In this document: positions 52,346 through 61,509 of the stretch, in pieces
Layout of the letters: each line of letters opens with the position of its first letter
Numbering within the stretch: position 1 is the stretch's first letter
Origin: Amycolatopsis sp. NBC_01480
Lineage (GTDB): Bacteria; Actinomycetota; Actinomycetes; Mycobacteriales; Pseudonocardiaceae
Assembly: GCF_036227205.1 (NCBI RefSeq)
Contig: NZ_CP109442.1
Span: 744,001-808,000, forward strand
Reading direction: 5' to 3'
Length of the DNA stretch: 64,000 nucleotides
The notes under the pieces: model-generated
Told to the model about the DNA's origin: nothing
Database searches by the model: none
The model's input: only the letters and a program-made list of their open reading frames with translations
Position numbers and translations under genes: made by a program

Positions 52346-53323
52346 TTAGTTCGCGCGCAGGGCTTGGACCTCGGCGACAGCGAACACGGATCTGGCCCGG
52401 GACAGCATCTGCGGGAAGTCACCGCCCACCGGAGCATTGCCGTCCGAGCCGACCCAGCTCACCGACCACTGGATCGCCCATCCCGCGCTGGTCTGATCGT
52501 TCGACTGCCCGACCGAGCTGCGGGTGTAGACGAACCCGCAATCCGGACTGGCCGCATGCAACCCGTACGAGCGCTCATACGGTGTACCCGGCCCGGAACA
52601 CGTCATCGAGCCGCCGGTGCCCGAGGAGAACGTCATGCCGACCGGCGTCGCGGTCACCTCCGCCCACACCGGACCGACCTGAACCCGCTGCACAGCCGGA
52701 TGCCACACAGCTCGTTCGGTCCAGATCCAGGTGTTCTCCCCGACGATCGTCGCGTCCCGCCCATCAGGAAGACGCACATCCGGCGAATGCCGCGGCACCG
52801 GCAACGGCAACCGCAACTGCTCAAAAGCCTGCGCCGCCAACTCCGCCGGGCTCGGCAACGGCGGAGCCGCTGGCGCGCCCGCCGGAGCCGGCGCGTTGTT
52901 GACCGGCAGCGGCGGCAGGCAACGCATCCCGAACGCGCTGCCACCCGGGCGACCGGCGCCAGGAGCGCCACCCGCACCGAACCCGCCGACGAAACAACCC
53001 GGCGGAATCCCGCTCGGCGAATCGGCCGCTCCGCCCGGACCCGCCGCGGCCTGCCGGTCTCGACCGGCCCCGGCCGACGTCGATCCCGGATCCCCCGGGC
53101 GGACAGGAGCCTGTCCCCGCTGGTCCAACGCCCGCATGTCGATACGTGGTGGGGCGTACTGACCGAACTGGTCAGAGTTGTTGGGTACGACGATGACCTG
53201 GCCGTCGTCATTCGGGGTGGGCTGCGCGGGCTCAGCCTGGGACGGTGTCCCAGCAAGCCCGACGGCGCAGCAGACAGCGGCAAGTAGACATGCTGAGCAG
53301 GCGAGCGAATGTCGGATGGTCAT
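52346..53323 (-). CDS. Secreted protein of the Tad block
   Basis: A 325-residue protein with a Sec signal peptide (about 1-28, ending T-P-S-Q-A). Residues about 45-150 are low-complexity Gly/Ala/Pro; the C-terminal half (about 180-325) is a globular domain rich in aromatic residues (W-I-W-T-E-R-A-V-W) with cysteines. No family recognised. Start ATG at 53323 overlaps the previous stop by one base. Confidence 0.65.
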   Translation of the reverse strand: MTIRHSLACSACLLAAVCCAVGLAGTPSQAEPAQPTPNDDGQVIVVPNNSDQFGQYAPPRIDMRALDQRGQAPVRPGDPGSTSAGAGRDRQAAAGPGGAADSPSGIPPGCFVGGFGAGGAPGAGRPGGSAFGMRCLPPLPVNNAPAPAGAPAAPPLPSPAELAAQAFEQLRLPLPVPRHSPDVRLPDGRDATIVGENTWIWTERAVWHPAVQRVQVGPVWAEVTATPVGMTFSSGTGGSMTCSGPGTPYERSYGLHAASPDCGFVYTRSSVGQSNDQTSAGWAIQWSVSWVGSDGNAPVGGDFPQMLSRARSVFAVAEVQALRAN

Positions 53324-53883
53324 CAGCACGGCCCACCCGGATACTCAAGCTGTGACACCTTCCACCGACCGTCCGCTACATCCCGAACCAGGTGGGCGCG
53401 TATGGGGATTTGAGATGTGCCAACGGTCTTCCGGTCGCCAGTCGCCGCATCCGCTTGCCCCGAACGAGATCCGTCCTGACAGTCGTTCAGCGTCGCGTGG
53501 TCACCATCGAGTTCAACACGACTGATGCGCGTCGTGACATCTCCATACGGCTTCACCCCAGCCTGCTTATTGCGACTCATCGCATCCAGGGTTGTGGACA
53601 ATTGCGGGTCTACCGCAAGTTCGGCCATGGCATTCCGCCAGGTGTTCTCTGGTGTGCCCGGAATAGCCAACGACCGAGGCCAGAACTGGGTGTAGGCCGT
53701 TTCTACGGCCTGCCTCTGGTCCTGCCCAGATGAATCCGGCGCCGAGGGAACCTGAGATGGCGCCGATCGACTCGGCGAGGGCCCTGGCGCAGGGTCCTCG
53801 CCACCACACCCCGCCAGCAGCCCGACCAAGGTGCCAGCCAGGACGGCACTCAACAGCGAACGACGAGCGGCGAACTTGTTCAA
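53323..53883 (-). CDS. Lipoprotein of the Tad block
   Basis: A 186-residue protein from a TTG start at 53883, with GGAGG seven bases upstream. A basic N-terminus, hydrophobic helix and lipobox L-L-A-G-C (about 22-26) precede a Ser/Pro linker and a globular domain with Y-T-Q-F-W and D-G-R-W-K-V-S, like NTF2-type or similar outer domains. Anchored on the outer face of the membrane. Confidence 0.72.
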   Translation of the reverse strand: MNKFAARRSLLSAVLAGTLVGLLAGCGGEDPAPGPSPSRSAPSQVPSAPDSSGQDQRQAVETAYTQFWPRSLAIPGTPENTWRNAMAELAVDPQLSTTLDAMSRNKQAGVKPYGDVTTRISRVELDGDHATLNDCQDGSRSGQADAATGDRKTVGTSQIPIRAHLVRDVADGRWKVSQLEYPGGPC

Positions 53884-53950
53884 AGGATGCCTCCTATTGC
53901 TTCCGACACCAATGCCAAGCCAGCTCCACCTCGGAAACCAGCCACTTCAC

Positions 53951-54592
53951 CTATGTGATCAGGATGCTGGCCAGCGCACCGGCGAGCAGCGACGGCCCGG
54001 CGGGAAACCGTGAATTCATACTCTTGGACGACGCGGCGACGGCGAGTGCGACTATGCCGGTGAGTCCACAGGAGATCAGCAATCCACGCAGCAGGCCATC
54101 CCAACCAAACCAGCCCAGGTACAACGCGAGCGCCGAATACAAAGCGGTATCGCCGCCACCGGTATGCCCTGGCACCGATATCTGCGCGAGGCCCGCCAGC
54201 GCGAACACCGCCACTGCAGCCGTACATGCGAAGCCAAACTGCGTCCAGACCCCGTCGATCAGTGCGGCGCAGAGGAAGACCAAGGCACCTCCACCTGCCA
54301 ACGCACCCAGGAGACGAAACGGCAGTCTCCGGCAACAGACGTCCGTCAGCACAAGGCTGCAGCCCAACGCGCACGCCCAGCACCACGCCAACCAAGCCGG
54401 CGTCATGCCCAGTTGAGCCCACCCCGCCCACCACAGCAATGCGGTCATCGCCGACATCGCCGCTGCGACCACGAAACGCGCCCGTGCCACGGTCACCAGC
54501 GACGCGCCAGCTGCCCATTCCGCCACCGTGAGTAGCCCTGGTCCCGCAGCTACGCCGGCCGCTCCGACCATCCACACCAAGATCGAATACAC
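53951..54592 (-). CDS. Prepilin peptidase (A24 family, TadV/CpaA-like)
   Basis: A 213-residue polytopic membrane protease, start GTG at 54592 with GGAGG five bases upstream. The catalytic aspartates are in L-T-D-V-C-C-R-R-L-P (about 100) and G-G-G-D-T-A (about 158). Seven helices are predicted from hydrophobicity. It would cleave the Flp-like and TadE-like signals encoded in the same cluster. Confidence 0.8.
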   Translation of the reverse strand: MYSILVWMVGAAGVAAGPGLLTVAEWAAGASLVTVARARFVVAAAMSAMTALLWWAGWAQLGMTPAWLAWCWACALGCSLVLTDVCCRRLPFRLLGALAGGGALVFLCAALIDGVWTQFGFACTAAVAVFALAGLAQISVPGHTGGGDTALYSALALYLGWFGWDGLLRGLLISCGLTGIVALAVAASSKSMNSRFPAGPSLLAGALASILIT

Positions 54593-54820
54593 CGGTCCCT
54601 CCCGAATGAACATGGTGGCGTGAGCGGCGAGCTGTGAAAAGTGTCCCGAACTTCGACGGAACAGTTCCGCAGTCCGCGGCACGAGCTACTGCGCCTGCAA
54701 ACAGAGCCAGGGCGCTGATCGCCAGGCTCAGGGGCAGGTGCCTGATGCAGTTCATCAGAGTCTCCACGGGATCAGCGGTGTGGGCAGGCCCGAGGTGGGC
54801 CTGCCACACCGCAGAGGGGA

Positions 54821-55165
54821 TCAGGCAGGGCCGTAATACCCGGGCTGGCAGCCAACGCCGCCGTTCCACCAGGCGTCCCTGACCCGCCATCGAATGACCG
54901 GCTGCACGTTCGTCACACCAGGACCGACGCAGTAATGAAAGACATTCCCCCAGAGATCCTGGACATCGAGCATGACCGTCGAGCCGGTCCCGCCGTCACA
55001 GTGCCGGTACTCACCCCCGCCGAGGTAACCGCAGGCTTCCGCAGTCGACGCCGGCTTAGTCGGCTGCGCAACGGCGGCTGAGGCCTGCCCGGCGGCTGTG
55101 CCTCCGAGTACCAGAGCCGTGAAACCGACGATCGCTGAGTTCCGAAAGACTCCAATTTTGGACAT
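54821..55165 (-). CDS. Secreted DUF6355-like peptide
   Basis: A 114-residue protein with a signal peptide (about 1-32, ending A-S-A-A). The mature part has four cysteines in a C-G-Y, R-H-C, Y-C, G-C pattern with W-N-G-G-V-G-C near the end, like the small secreted DUF6355 proteins of actinomycetes. Start ATG at 55165 preceded by GGGAGGG. Role unknown; it could be cargo. Confidence 0.65.
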   Translation of the reverse strand: MSKIGVFRNSAIVGFTALVLGGTAAGQASAAVAQPTKPASTAEACGYLGGGEYRHCDGGTGSTVMLDVQDLWGNVFHYCVGPGVTNVQPVIRWRVRDAWWNGGVGCQPGYYGPA

Positions 55166-55523
55166 AGTTCCCTCCCCGAAATAAACTGAAGAATTTTCAC
55201 GAATCGATGAGAACAGTTGCTCGGCGATCAGACGATCGCGAATCCGAGGTCGATCACGGTGCCTCCGTTCCAGGGTGAGACGGCCAGTCCTTCTCGCTCT
55301 CGCTGCGTTCGGGACCGGCCGCCTCTACTTCCGTTCCGGCGCCGGATGGCCGGGACACCACCGGTCTAGCTGGGCAAGTCCGACTGAGTGCAATGTAAGT
55401 AGCCGGGTGAGCCTGGACTCACACGACAGTTCTTCACCCGTCTGGCCGAATGTGTCTCCGCGATGCAACGGGTTCGCCCGTTGCGGGGACCGGTGAGAAG
55501 TTGCTCATGGTAAGCACGCTGAT
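55166..55523. other. Intergenic region between DUF6355-like and HxlR genes
   Basis: About 360 bases without a gene. The left edge is AT-richer and may hold the promoter for the leftward gene. No tRNA-derived attachment sequence is seen here. Confidence 0.4.
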
Positions 55524-55907
55524 GTGAATAACTGGGACGTGCCCTACCGGCAGAGCGTGCACGAAGCGCTGGCGGTGCTCAGCGGCCAATGGACCGTCGC
55601 AGTTCTCGCGACCCTCGCCCTCGGCGAGCGGCAGTTCTCCGACTTGCTCTCCGAGGTGAACGCGACCGAGGAACGGGTTGGCTGGCTCTCGCACCCGAAG
55701 CCGCTGACCGCGCGCGTGCTGACCGACACCGTTCGCCGGCTCCAAGGCCATGGTCTCGTCGAACGCCGCGCAGAGGGCACCCAGTTCAGCGCGGTCCACT
55801 ACCAGCTCACCGCGGAGGGACGGACCCTGCTGAGCGCGCTTCGACCGCTCGCCAGCTGGGCGCAGCAACACCGCGAACCGGCACCGGCCTGCCCGCAAGG
55901 GAACTGA
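55524..55907 (+). CDS. HxlR-family transcriptional regulator
   Basis: A 127-residue winged-HTH protein, start GTG at 55524. W-T-V-A-V-L-A-T-L-A-L-G-E-R-Q-F-S-D-L-L (about 23-42), L-T-A-R-V-L-T-D-T-V-R-R-L (about 60-72) and Y-Q-L-T-A-E-G are the family's helix-turn-helix and wing. HxlR regulators usually respond to redox or small molecules. Convergent with the GGDEF gene, one base apart. Confidence 0.85.
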   Translation: MNNWDVPYRQSVHEALAVLSGQWTVAVLATLALGERQFSDLLSEVNATEERVGWLSHPKPLTARVLTDTVRRLQGHGLVERRAEGTQFSAVHYQLTAEGRTLLSALRPLASWAQQHREPAPACPQGN

Positions 55908-55908
55908 G

Positions 55909-57171
55909 CTATCGCGCCTCGACCACGCGAACCTGGTTGCGACCGGCGTCCTTGGCCGCGAAGAGCGCGTTGTCCGCGGCGGTCATCAGCTCCTGCAGCG
56001 TCCGGCCGGCCGCCGGGAACGACGCCGCGCCGATCGAGACGGTGATCTGGAAGGCGGCCGCGGTCTCGCCAGCCTGGATACGCGTGTCGTAGACGCGCTG
56101 CCGGATCCGGTTCGCGACGTCGAGGATCGTGTCCGATGAGGTGCCAGGCAGCAGGATGACGAACTCCTCACCGCCGAACCGGCCGCACAGGTCGTTGCTC
56201 CGTACCTCGCTCCGCAGTGCGTCGCCGATCCGGCGCAGCACCTGGTCGCCGACAAGGTGGCCGTGAAGGTTGTTGACCTGCCGGAAGTGATCGATGTCGA
56301 GGATGAGCAGCCCGATATCCGTCTCGTGCTCACGAGCCCGGTCCAGCTCAGCCTCGGCGATCGCGTTCCAGCTCGCGGCGTTGAGCAAGCCGGTCTTCGA
56401 GTCGATCGTCGCCGCCTGTTCGAACTGCCGGATCAACACGCTCCGGTGCAACGCGTAGAGCGGCACGAACACGATCATCACCAGCCAGGGCAACCGAGCC
56501 AGCAGCAACGCCGCCAGCATGCCCATGCACAAGGTCGCCAGCTCGAGGATGTTCTCGTTCAACGGGCCGAGCAGCGTCTTCGCCGATACGCGTTGCTTGA
56601 TCAGCGCGATCGCGGTGGCGACCACCGCCGAGTTGACGGCGAAGTAGAGCGCTATCACGAACATCAGGCCGAACGCGGCCACCGCACCACGGTCCGTACG
56701 CGGCGGAAAGAGGTCCAGGTAGCGGGCAGTCCACGAGGCGACCAAGCAGGAAAGCACCACGTTGCAGGTGCTGAAGACGACCTTGTACGCGTAGATCCCG
56801 GACACTCCGCGCCAGCTTCGCAGCCACAAGTGCCCGTACAGCACGACGGCCACGAGCGCGGCCAGCGCAGGAGTCAGCAGCAACGCCCCGGCCAACGTCC
56901 ACACCGACGAGAAGTTCACGTGCGGCGTATCGGAGAACCGCCTGCGGCGACGCTCCACCTGCCGCGTCATCTCCGCGGCAGCCATCCCCAGCCCGACCAG
57001 TACAAGACACTTGACGAGGTCTCCGAATGACACGGGCACGACGACCGACCAGGCTGCCGCACCGACGGCCATCAGGTCGATGACCAGCAGGAACACGATC
57101 GCCTGCCGTGGCGACGACCAGATCGCCCAGTTCGTCCAGCCACGCCTTCGAAGGTCGCTCAGAAGGGGCAT
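55909..57171 (-). CDS. Membrane GGDEF-domain diguanylate cyclase
   Basis: A 420-residue protein, start ATG at 57171. Six to eight membrane helices (about 20-230) form a sensor part; the C-terminal GGDEF domain has D-I-D-H-F-R-Q-V-N-N and the active-site G-G-E-E-F (about 345). The motif is intact, so c-di-GMP synthesis is expected. c-di-GMP often controls pili, which may connect to the Tad system (inference). Confidence 0.85.
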   Translation of the reverse strand: MPLLSDLRRRGWTNWAIWSSPRQAIVFLLVIDLMAVGAAAWSVVVPVSFGDLVKCLVLVGLGMAAAEMTRQVERRRRRFSDTPHVNFSSVWTLAGALLLTPALAALVAVVLYGHLWLRSWRGVSGIYAYKVVFSTCNVVLSCLVASWTARYLDLFPPRTDRGAVAAFGLMFVIALYFAVNSAVVATAIALIKQRVSAKTLLGPLNENILELATLCMGMLAALLLARLPWLVMIVFVPLYALHRSVLIRQFEQAATIDSKTGLLNAASWNAIAEAELDRAREHETDIGLLILDIDHFRQVNNLHGHLVGDQVLRRIGDALRSEVRSNDLCGRFGGEEFVILLPGTSSDTILDVANRIRQRVYDTRIQAGETAAAFQITVSIGAASFPAAGRTLQELMTAADNALFAAKDAGRNQVRVVEAR

Positions 57172-57290
57172 ACTGAACTCACTTCCGTTCCCAAGGAGGT
57201 CCCGGGTTCCGGCCACGCACCGGAGCTACCGGTTCCTCCTGCCGCCGGATGTCCTGGGAGGGGGCCGTCATGCGTAACAAGGATCTGTGA

Positions 57291-58526
57291 TCACGCCATG
57301 CTGACCGGCGCGGGTTCGTCCGCGGCAGTTCTCGCCTGCCGCGGACGAGCCGCCCGCCACACCACACCTGCGCCGACCGCCGACGCGATGGCCAGGCATC
57401 CGGACAACGCCACGGTCGAGACCGGATTGATGCGGTCCGCAACCACGCCTGCTCCGGCGATCGCCACGCCTTGCGAAGTCTGCAAACAGGTGCTCAGCCG
57501 TCCCATCACGCCGCCAAGCCGTTCCTTCGGAACTACTTCCGCGGCGACGGCCTGCATCCGGATGAGATAAATCGTCGAGAACATCCCGCAGATCGCCCAG
57601 AGCACCGCGGCCACCCACGCATTCGCGTAGACCGCGGACAGCACCAGCGGGACGCCCGCGAGAACCGCCGGTCCGACGACCGCTCGCAACGACGGCACCT
57701 CCGCGCTGCCGCGCGAGCCGGCCCATAAGCCACCGAGCACGCTGCCGACCGGGTCCGCGGCCATCAGCAAGCCGACGCCGAATGCCCCGATCCCCACGGT
57801 GCTCGCGAACGGCGCAGCGAGTCCTTCGGGCACCACCAGTAACCCGGTCAACGACGCCAAAACGAAGACCGCGGCAAGACGGCCGTCCACACCGGCACGG
57901 CCCGCTCCAACGGATTTCGTCCGCTCCGAGCGAGCAGCCGGACGCGCTCTGACCCACCGCTGCACGATGATGGCGCTGATCAAGAAGGTCGCCCCGTTCA
58001 GCAGGAGCGAGGTCCCGGCGCCCCACAAGGTCACCAGGACGCCGCCAAGCCCGAACCCGGCGACCTGTGCGATCTGAGAGCTGACCTGCCGCAGACCGAG
58101 CCCGGCCTGATAGGCGTCTCGCGGAAGAACGTCCCGGAGGAGTGCCAGCTGACCAGCTTTGAACGGCGCCGCAGCCATCGCCAGCACAGCGATCAACGAC
58201 CAGAGCAACCACAGCGGCAGCCCGGGAACCGCCATCGCCGCGGCGAGAGCAGCCCGCACCAGGTCGGTCACCACGATCACCGTCCGCCGCGGGAACCGGT
58301 CCGCCAGACCGGACAGAAGGAACCCGCCGGCCAGCGCGAACAAGAACGTCAGCGCGTACGTCAGCGCTGTCAACGCCGCCGAGTTCGTCCTCGCGTAGAC
58401 GAGTAGCGCGAGCGCGACCCGCGCTACCTGATCTCCGAAGACGGAAAACGCCTCGGCCAACCAGAGCGCGCGATATTCCCTGACCCGCAACGCCTTCAAG
58501 AAAGGCGTGCGCTTGGTGTCGTTCAT
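57291..58526 (-). CDS. MFS transporter
   Basis: A 411-residue membrane protein with about 12 helices, start ATG at 58526, with GGGAGG five bases upstream. The first cytoplasmic loop has G-L-A-D-R-F-P-R-R-T, matching MFS motif A. Substrate unknown; drug efflux is common in this class. The intergenic region upstream carries a dyad at 58634. Confidence 0.83.
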   Translation of the reverse strand: MNDTKRTPFLKALRVREYRALWLAEAFSVFGDQVARVALALLVYARTNSAALTALTYALTFLFALAGGFLLSGLADRFPRRTVIVVTDLVRAALAAAMAVPGLPLWLLWSLIAVLAMAAAPFKAGQLALLRDVLPRDAYQAGLGLRQVSSQIAQVAGFGLGGVLVTLWGAGTSLLLNGATFLISAIIVQRWVRARPAARSERTKSVGAGRAGVDGRLAAVFVLASLTGLLVVPEGLAAPFASTVGIGAFGVGLLMAADPVGSVLGGLWAGSRGSAEVPSLRAVVGPAVLAGVPLVLSAVYANAWVAAVLWAICGMFSTIYLIRMQAVAAEVVPKERLGGVMGRLSTCLQTSQGVAIAGAGVVADRINPVSTVALSGCLAIASAVGAGVVWRAARPRQARTAADEPAPVSMA

Positions 58527-58633
58527 CCGGCCTCCCCGCCGTCCGACCAACCCAGCAACAACAGCTAAATCTCATGCCTGGTGATCAACAACGGTATGCC
58601 CGAAAAGTGCGTGGCCGGATACAAATAGCGACC

Positions 58634-58647
58634 GTTCACCTGAACGT
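58634..58647. promoter_or_regulatory. Dyad CGTTCA-CC-TGAACG, possible operator
   Basis: A perfect 14-bp inverted repeat about 108 bases upstream of the MFS start. Such a site suits a TetR- or HxlR-type regulator; the HxlR gene at 55524 is a candidate. Confidence 0.4.
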
Positions 58648-58667
58648 AGGAGTCAAACTACCCTGAG

Positions 58668-58847
58668 TCACCGTCCGGCTTCGCGCACGCAGGAGTCGGG
58701 ATAGCCATCAGGGCAACCCACAACTCGTTCATCAGTCACATGCAGTTCGAAGCGGGCCGGGTCAAAGCCGCCCGCCGCCCAAGCTGCATCACTACTCCCG
58801 AGCCGCCACTCACGGCCTGTAGCCCGTTCCCGCAACAACCAGCCCAT
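58668..58847 (-). CDS. Small hypothetical protein (59 aa)
   Basis: Start ATG at 58847 with GGAGG six bases upstream. It opens M-G-W-L-L-R-E-R-A-T-G-R-E-W-R-L-G and has two cysteines near the end (G-C-P, S-C-V). No family recognised; the strong ribosome site supports its reality. Confidence 0.6.
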   Translation of the reverse strand: MGWLLRERATGREWRLGSSDAAWAAGGFDPARFELHVTDERVVGCPDGYPDSCVREAGR

Positions 58848-59008
58848 GCTCACCTCCCAGCTCAATGCAGGACACTCACCGCCGATTCGCATGTTAGAAC
58901 ACTTGTTCGAGTCATGTCACCGGTCCTCTCTCCTTCCTCGACGCTGCAGGCCGAGGAGCGCTGGCGTGGGCGGTGGCGCGCCCGCCGCTCCTGCCGTAGG
59001 AGTGGGAC

Positions 59009-59653
59009 ATGGTCACTGCGGTGGTGTTCGACGTCGGCGAGACGCTGCTGGACGACTCGCGTGAGTGGGGCGCGTGGGCGGACTGGATCGGCGTTCCCCG
59101 CCACACGCTCTCGACAGTTCTGGGCGCAGTCACGGCAGCCGGGCGCGACAACGCCGAGACATTCCAGTACTTCCGCCCCGGCTTCGACCTCGCCCGCGAG
59201 CGCCGGCTGCGCGAGGAGGCCGGCCAGGGTGAGCGAATCGAGGAGACCGACCTCTACCCGGACGTCCGCCGCGCGCTAGGCAGGTTGAGGACGCAAGGGC
59301 TCTGGGTGGGAGTGGCCGGCAACCAGACTTCTCGCGCCGGCGAATTACTGCGGGCGTTGGATCTACCTGTGGACGGCATTGCCACCTCCGGCGACTGGGG
59401 CGTGGCCAAACCGTCGCGGGCGTTCTTCTCCCAGGTCGAGGGGATGGTTCCCGGCTCGGCCGCGGACACCGTCTACGTCGGCGACCACCGGGACAACGAC
59501 GTGGTCGCCGCGAAGGCGGCAGGATTCCACACCGCGTTGATCCGTCGCGGCCCCTGGGGCCATCTTTGGGCCGACGACCCGCGCATTCAGCGCGACGCAG
59601 ACTGGGTCGTCGGCTCCCTGGACGAGTTGGCCGACCTTCTCAGCCCCAACTAG
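59009..59653 (+). CDS. HAD-superfamily hydrolase
   Basis: A 214-residue protein, start ATG at 59009 after AGGAG (six to seven bases). Motif I is F-D-V-G-E-T-L (Asp nucleophile near residue 8, Gly instead of Asp at +2), a motif II-like A-G-N-Q-T-S near 110, motif III lysine in V-A-K-P (about 130) and motif IV V-G-D-H-R-D-N-D (about 155). Substrate not deducible. Stop shares CTAG with the convergent regulator. Confidence 0.82.
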   Translation: MVTAVVFDVGETLLDDSREWGAWADWIGVPRHTLSTVLGAVTAAGRDNAETFQYFRPGFDLARERRLREEAGQGERIEETDLYPDVRRALGRLRTQGLWVGVAGNQTSRAGELLRALDLPVDGIATSGDWGVAKPSRAFFSQVEGMVPGSAADTVYVGDHRDNDVVAAKAAGFHTALIRRGPWGHLWADDPRIQRDADWVVGSLDELADLLSPN

Positions 59654-60876
59654 CCCAGCCCACCGAACGCAGCGGTCCGTGGGCCGATCCACTCGGCCAG
59701 CTCCAGCAGGTCGACTCCGGGGTTTCTGGCTTCGTCGAGCAAAGCGGTGAGGGTCGTCCTGACCTGTGGATGGCCGCGGGTGTGCTCCGGCGCCGCGACT
59801 CGGGCGGCGCGCAGGCTACGACTGGAGTCGCCGTGCCGGCCGAGGTGAAGCTGGGCCCGTGCCAGGTCGATGTAGTAGTGCGAGCGGCGTTCCGCCGGGA
59901 GGGAGCCGGGCGGCGCCCAGGCCGCCGCGCGTCGAATTCCCGCGACATCGTGCAACTCCGCGGCGACGGCCAGCTCGTGGATGCGCAGCGACGCCGCGCC
60001 GAACGCAGTGCCCTGGTACACGCCTTCCGCGACCATGGCAGCGCGGTAGCGAGCATGCGCCAAATGCTCGGTGGCCCGATCATGTTTTCCGGATCGACCA
60101 GCCACGACAGCGGCGCGCATGTGGAGCGCGCCGAGCGCTGCGTCCCCGCCTGTCGCCGGCAGGTTTCGGGCTCCGTCGATAGCGAGTTCGAGCGCGCGAG
60201 CTGCCGCGTCAAGGTCACGACTGGCGAAGAAGGTCTCGGTACGCACGTACGCCACGGCCGCCAGCAGGAGCCGGTCCTCCGTCTGTTCGGCCTTCGCGCG
60301 CATCAGATCGATCAGACGGGCGGAGAGGTCGAGGTAACCGAACTTGAATGCCACCCCGTCAGCTGCTCGCAAGAGCAGCGTCATCAATCCCGCGGCGCCC
60401 CGTCGCTCGTCGGCGTCGTTCGCCAAGCAGGCGCGAGCGACTTCATGGACGAGGTCGGGCAACTTCTCCGCGAGATCCGCGTAACGCGCCTGCAACCGGT
60501 CGTCACTGGCGATGGCGACATCATTACGTAATGCGGTAACCGCCCTAGTCGGTCCGTCATCTGGCAGGTCAAGGCGGTCGAGAGCACGACGCAGCCTGGG
60601 TATCGACGCGCGCACCGCTTGGGCCTCGACACCGAGACCACGTTCGTTCGCCCCAGCGTCCTTGGTCTCGCCACCCAGAAGGGCGTCGAGTTCATGGAGC
60701 GTGACATCCAGAACCTGAGCAAGTCGCCTCCGATTGTTCGGATAAGGACTGCTGACTCCGCTCTCCCATTTCTGGTACGTCGTGAAATTGACTCCGACTG
60801 CCTGTGCGGCGTTTCGTTGGGACAGTCCCCGGAGCTCGCGGCGGCGCGCCAGCGCTTCCCTCGAATGGCCCATCAT
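59650..60876 (-). CDS. XRE-family regulator with TPR-like C-terminus
   Basis: A 408-residue protein, start ATG at 60876. HTH at about 14-60 (L-R-G-L-S-Q-R-N-A-A-Q-A-V-G-V-N) is followed by about 300 residues of Ala/Leu/Arg helices, like TPR-type sensors of actinomycete regulators. It may read a peptide or small-molecule signal. Convergent with the HAD hydrolase gene. Confidence 0.78.
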   Translation of the reverse strand: MMGHSREALARRRELRGLSQRNAAQAVGVNFTTYQKWESGVSSPYPNNRRRLAQVLDVTLHELDALLGGETKDAGANERGLGVEAQAVRASIPRLRRALDRLDLPDDGPTRAVTALRNDVAIASDDRLQARYADLAEKLPDLVHEVARACLANDADERRGAAGLMTLLLRAADGVAFKFGYLDLSARLIDLMRAKAEQTEDRLLLAAVAYVRTETFFASRDLDAAARALELAIDGARNLPATGGDAALGALHMRAAVVAGRSGKHDRATEHLAHARYRAAMVAEGVYQGTAFGAASLRIHELAVAAELHDVAGIRRAAAWAPPGSLPAERRSHYYIDLARAQLHLGRHGDSSRSLRAARVAAPEHTRGHPQVRTTLTALLDEARNPGVDLLELAEWIGPRTAAFGGLG

Positions 60877-61060
60877 GCACCCCCTCAACACGGACCATCA
60901 TCGCAGCTCAAGAGCTTCTGCGCCACCATTTGGGAGCCGGCGTCGCCCCGTGCAGTCACAACGCAGTCAAGAAGCAGTCAGGACGCCGTTGATCTCGTCG
61001 CTCGCGGCTTGTTGACTGAATATCACCAAAGCGACGCACCACTGCCGGAAGGAGACGGAC

Positions 61061-61282
61061 ATGGAGGTCCCGCAGCTCACTGAGACTTTTCCTGCTGCCC
61101 CGAAAGCAAATATTAAGGCGGGGAGCCGCGGGGGCGGCCCGTCCTTACCTCAGCGACACGCCATCATCGGTCCAGCTCGTCCGGTTCCAGAGGCGCCGGA
61201 GCAGGAGTTGATGAATCGAGTCCTTGACGGACTCCGCAAGCTCCCTGGCCGACCCGCCGCGAAGCCATTGCGCCAGCGATGA
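61061..61282 (+). CDS. Small hypothetical protein (73 aa)
   Basis: Start ATG at 61061 with AAGGAG seven bases upstream. A basic, Pro-rich peptide with a Gly-Gly-Gly-Pro stretch (R-G-G-G-P-S-L-P) and a helical end (E-L-M-N-R-V-L-D-G-L). It heads a three-gene chain linked by ATGA overlaps. Could be a signalling or leader peptide; no family known. Confidence 0.6.
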   Translation: MEVPQLTETFPAAPKANIKAGSRGGGPSLPQRHAIIGPARPVPEAPEQELMNRVLDGLRKLPGRPAAKPLRQR

Positions 61283-61509
61283 GAGGCGGCAAGAAGATGG
61301 ATCTCACCACCCGACGCGCGAGCGCCGATCTCCAGCGAATCGGCCGCAGAGCCCTTGCGCTGGCGAACATCTTACCCCGGTCAACCTCGGCCGACGTCCG
61401 TGAGTTCGCCGCCAGGCTCGGCGACGCCGCGGATCTCCTCAGCTCCTATGCCGATGACCTCGACAACGAAGTCGTCCAGCCTTCACTCAAGGAAGCACCA
61501 AGACGATGA
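61279..61509 (+). CDS. Small hypothetical protein (76 aa)
   Basis: A helical protein; ATG at 61279 overlaps the preceding stop, with an alternative start at 61297. It contains L-Q-R-I-G-R-R-A-L-A-L-A-N and an acidic C-terminal half. No family recognised. It is translationally coupled to the DUF5753 regulator. Confidence 0.55.
   Translation: MRGGKKMDLTTRRASADLQRIGRRALALANILPRSTSADVREFAARLGDAADLLSSYADDLDNEVVQPSLKEAPRR

Larger units (their letters stand above)
11540..55165. mobile_element. Integrative and conjugative element with T4SS and Tad-pilus genes (right end not found)
   Basis: Bounded on the left by tRNA-Lys, whose 3' part is read antisense by a tyrosine integrase. It contains integrase, excisionase, DNA methyltransferases, a set of T4SS genes (pilin-like, TrbL, PrgI, VirB4, VirD4-type, replication-relaxation, lytic hydrolase), ArdC-like antirestriction and a Tad-pilus cluster. 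No second copy of the tRNA 3' sequence could be recognised on either strand up to 64,000, so the right end given here is only the end of the Tad block. Genes further right may still belong to it. That the Tad block is part of the same element is inference from continuity and shared style. Confidence 0.7.

Noticed and set aside
53755..53768. GATGGCGC sequence as a possible right attachment site
   Set aside because: Only eight bases match the tRNA-Lys end and it lies inside the lipoprotein coding region.
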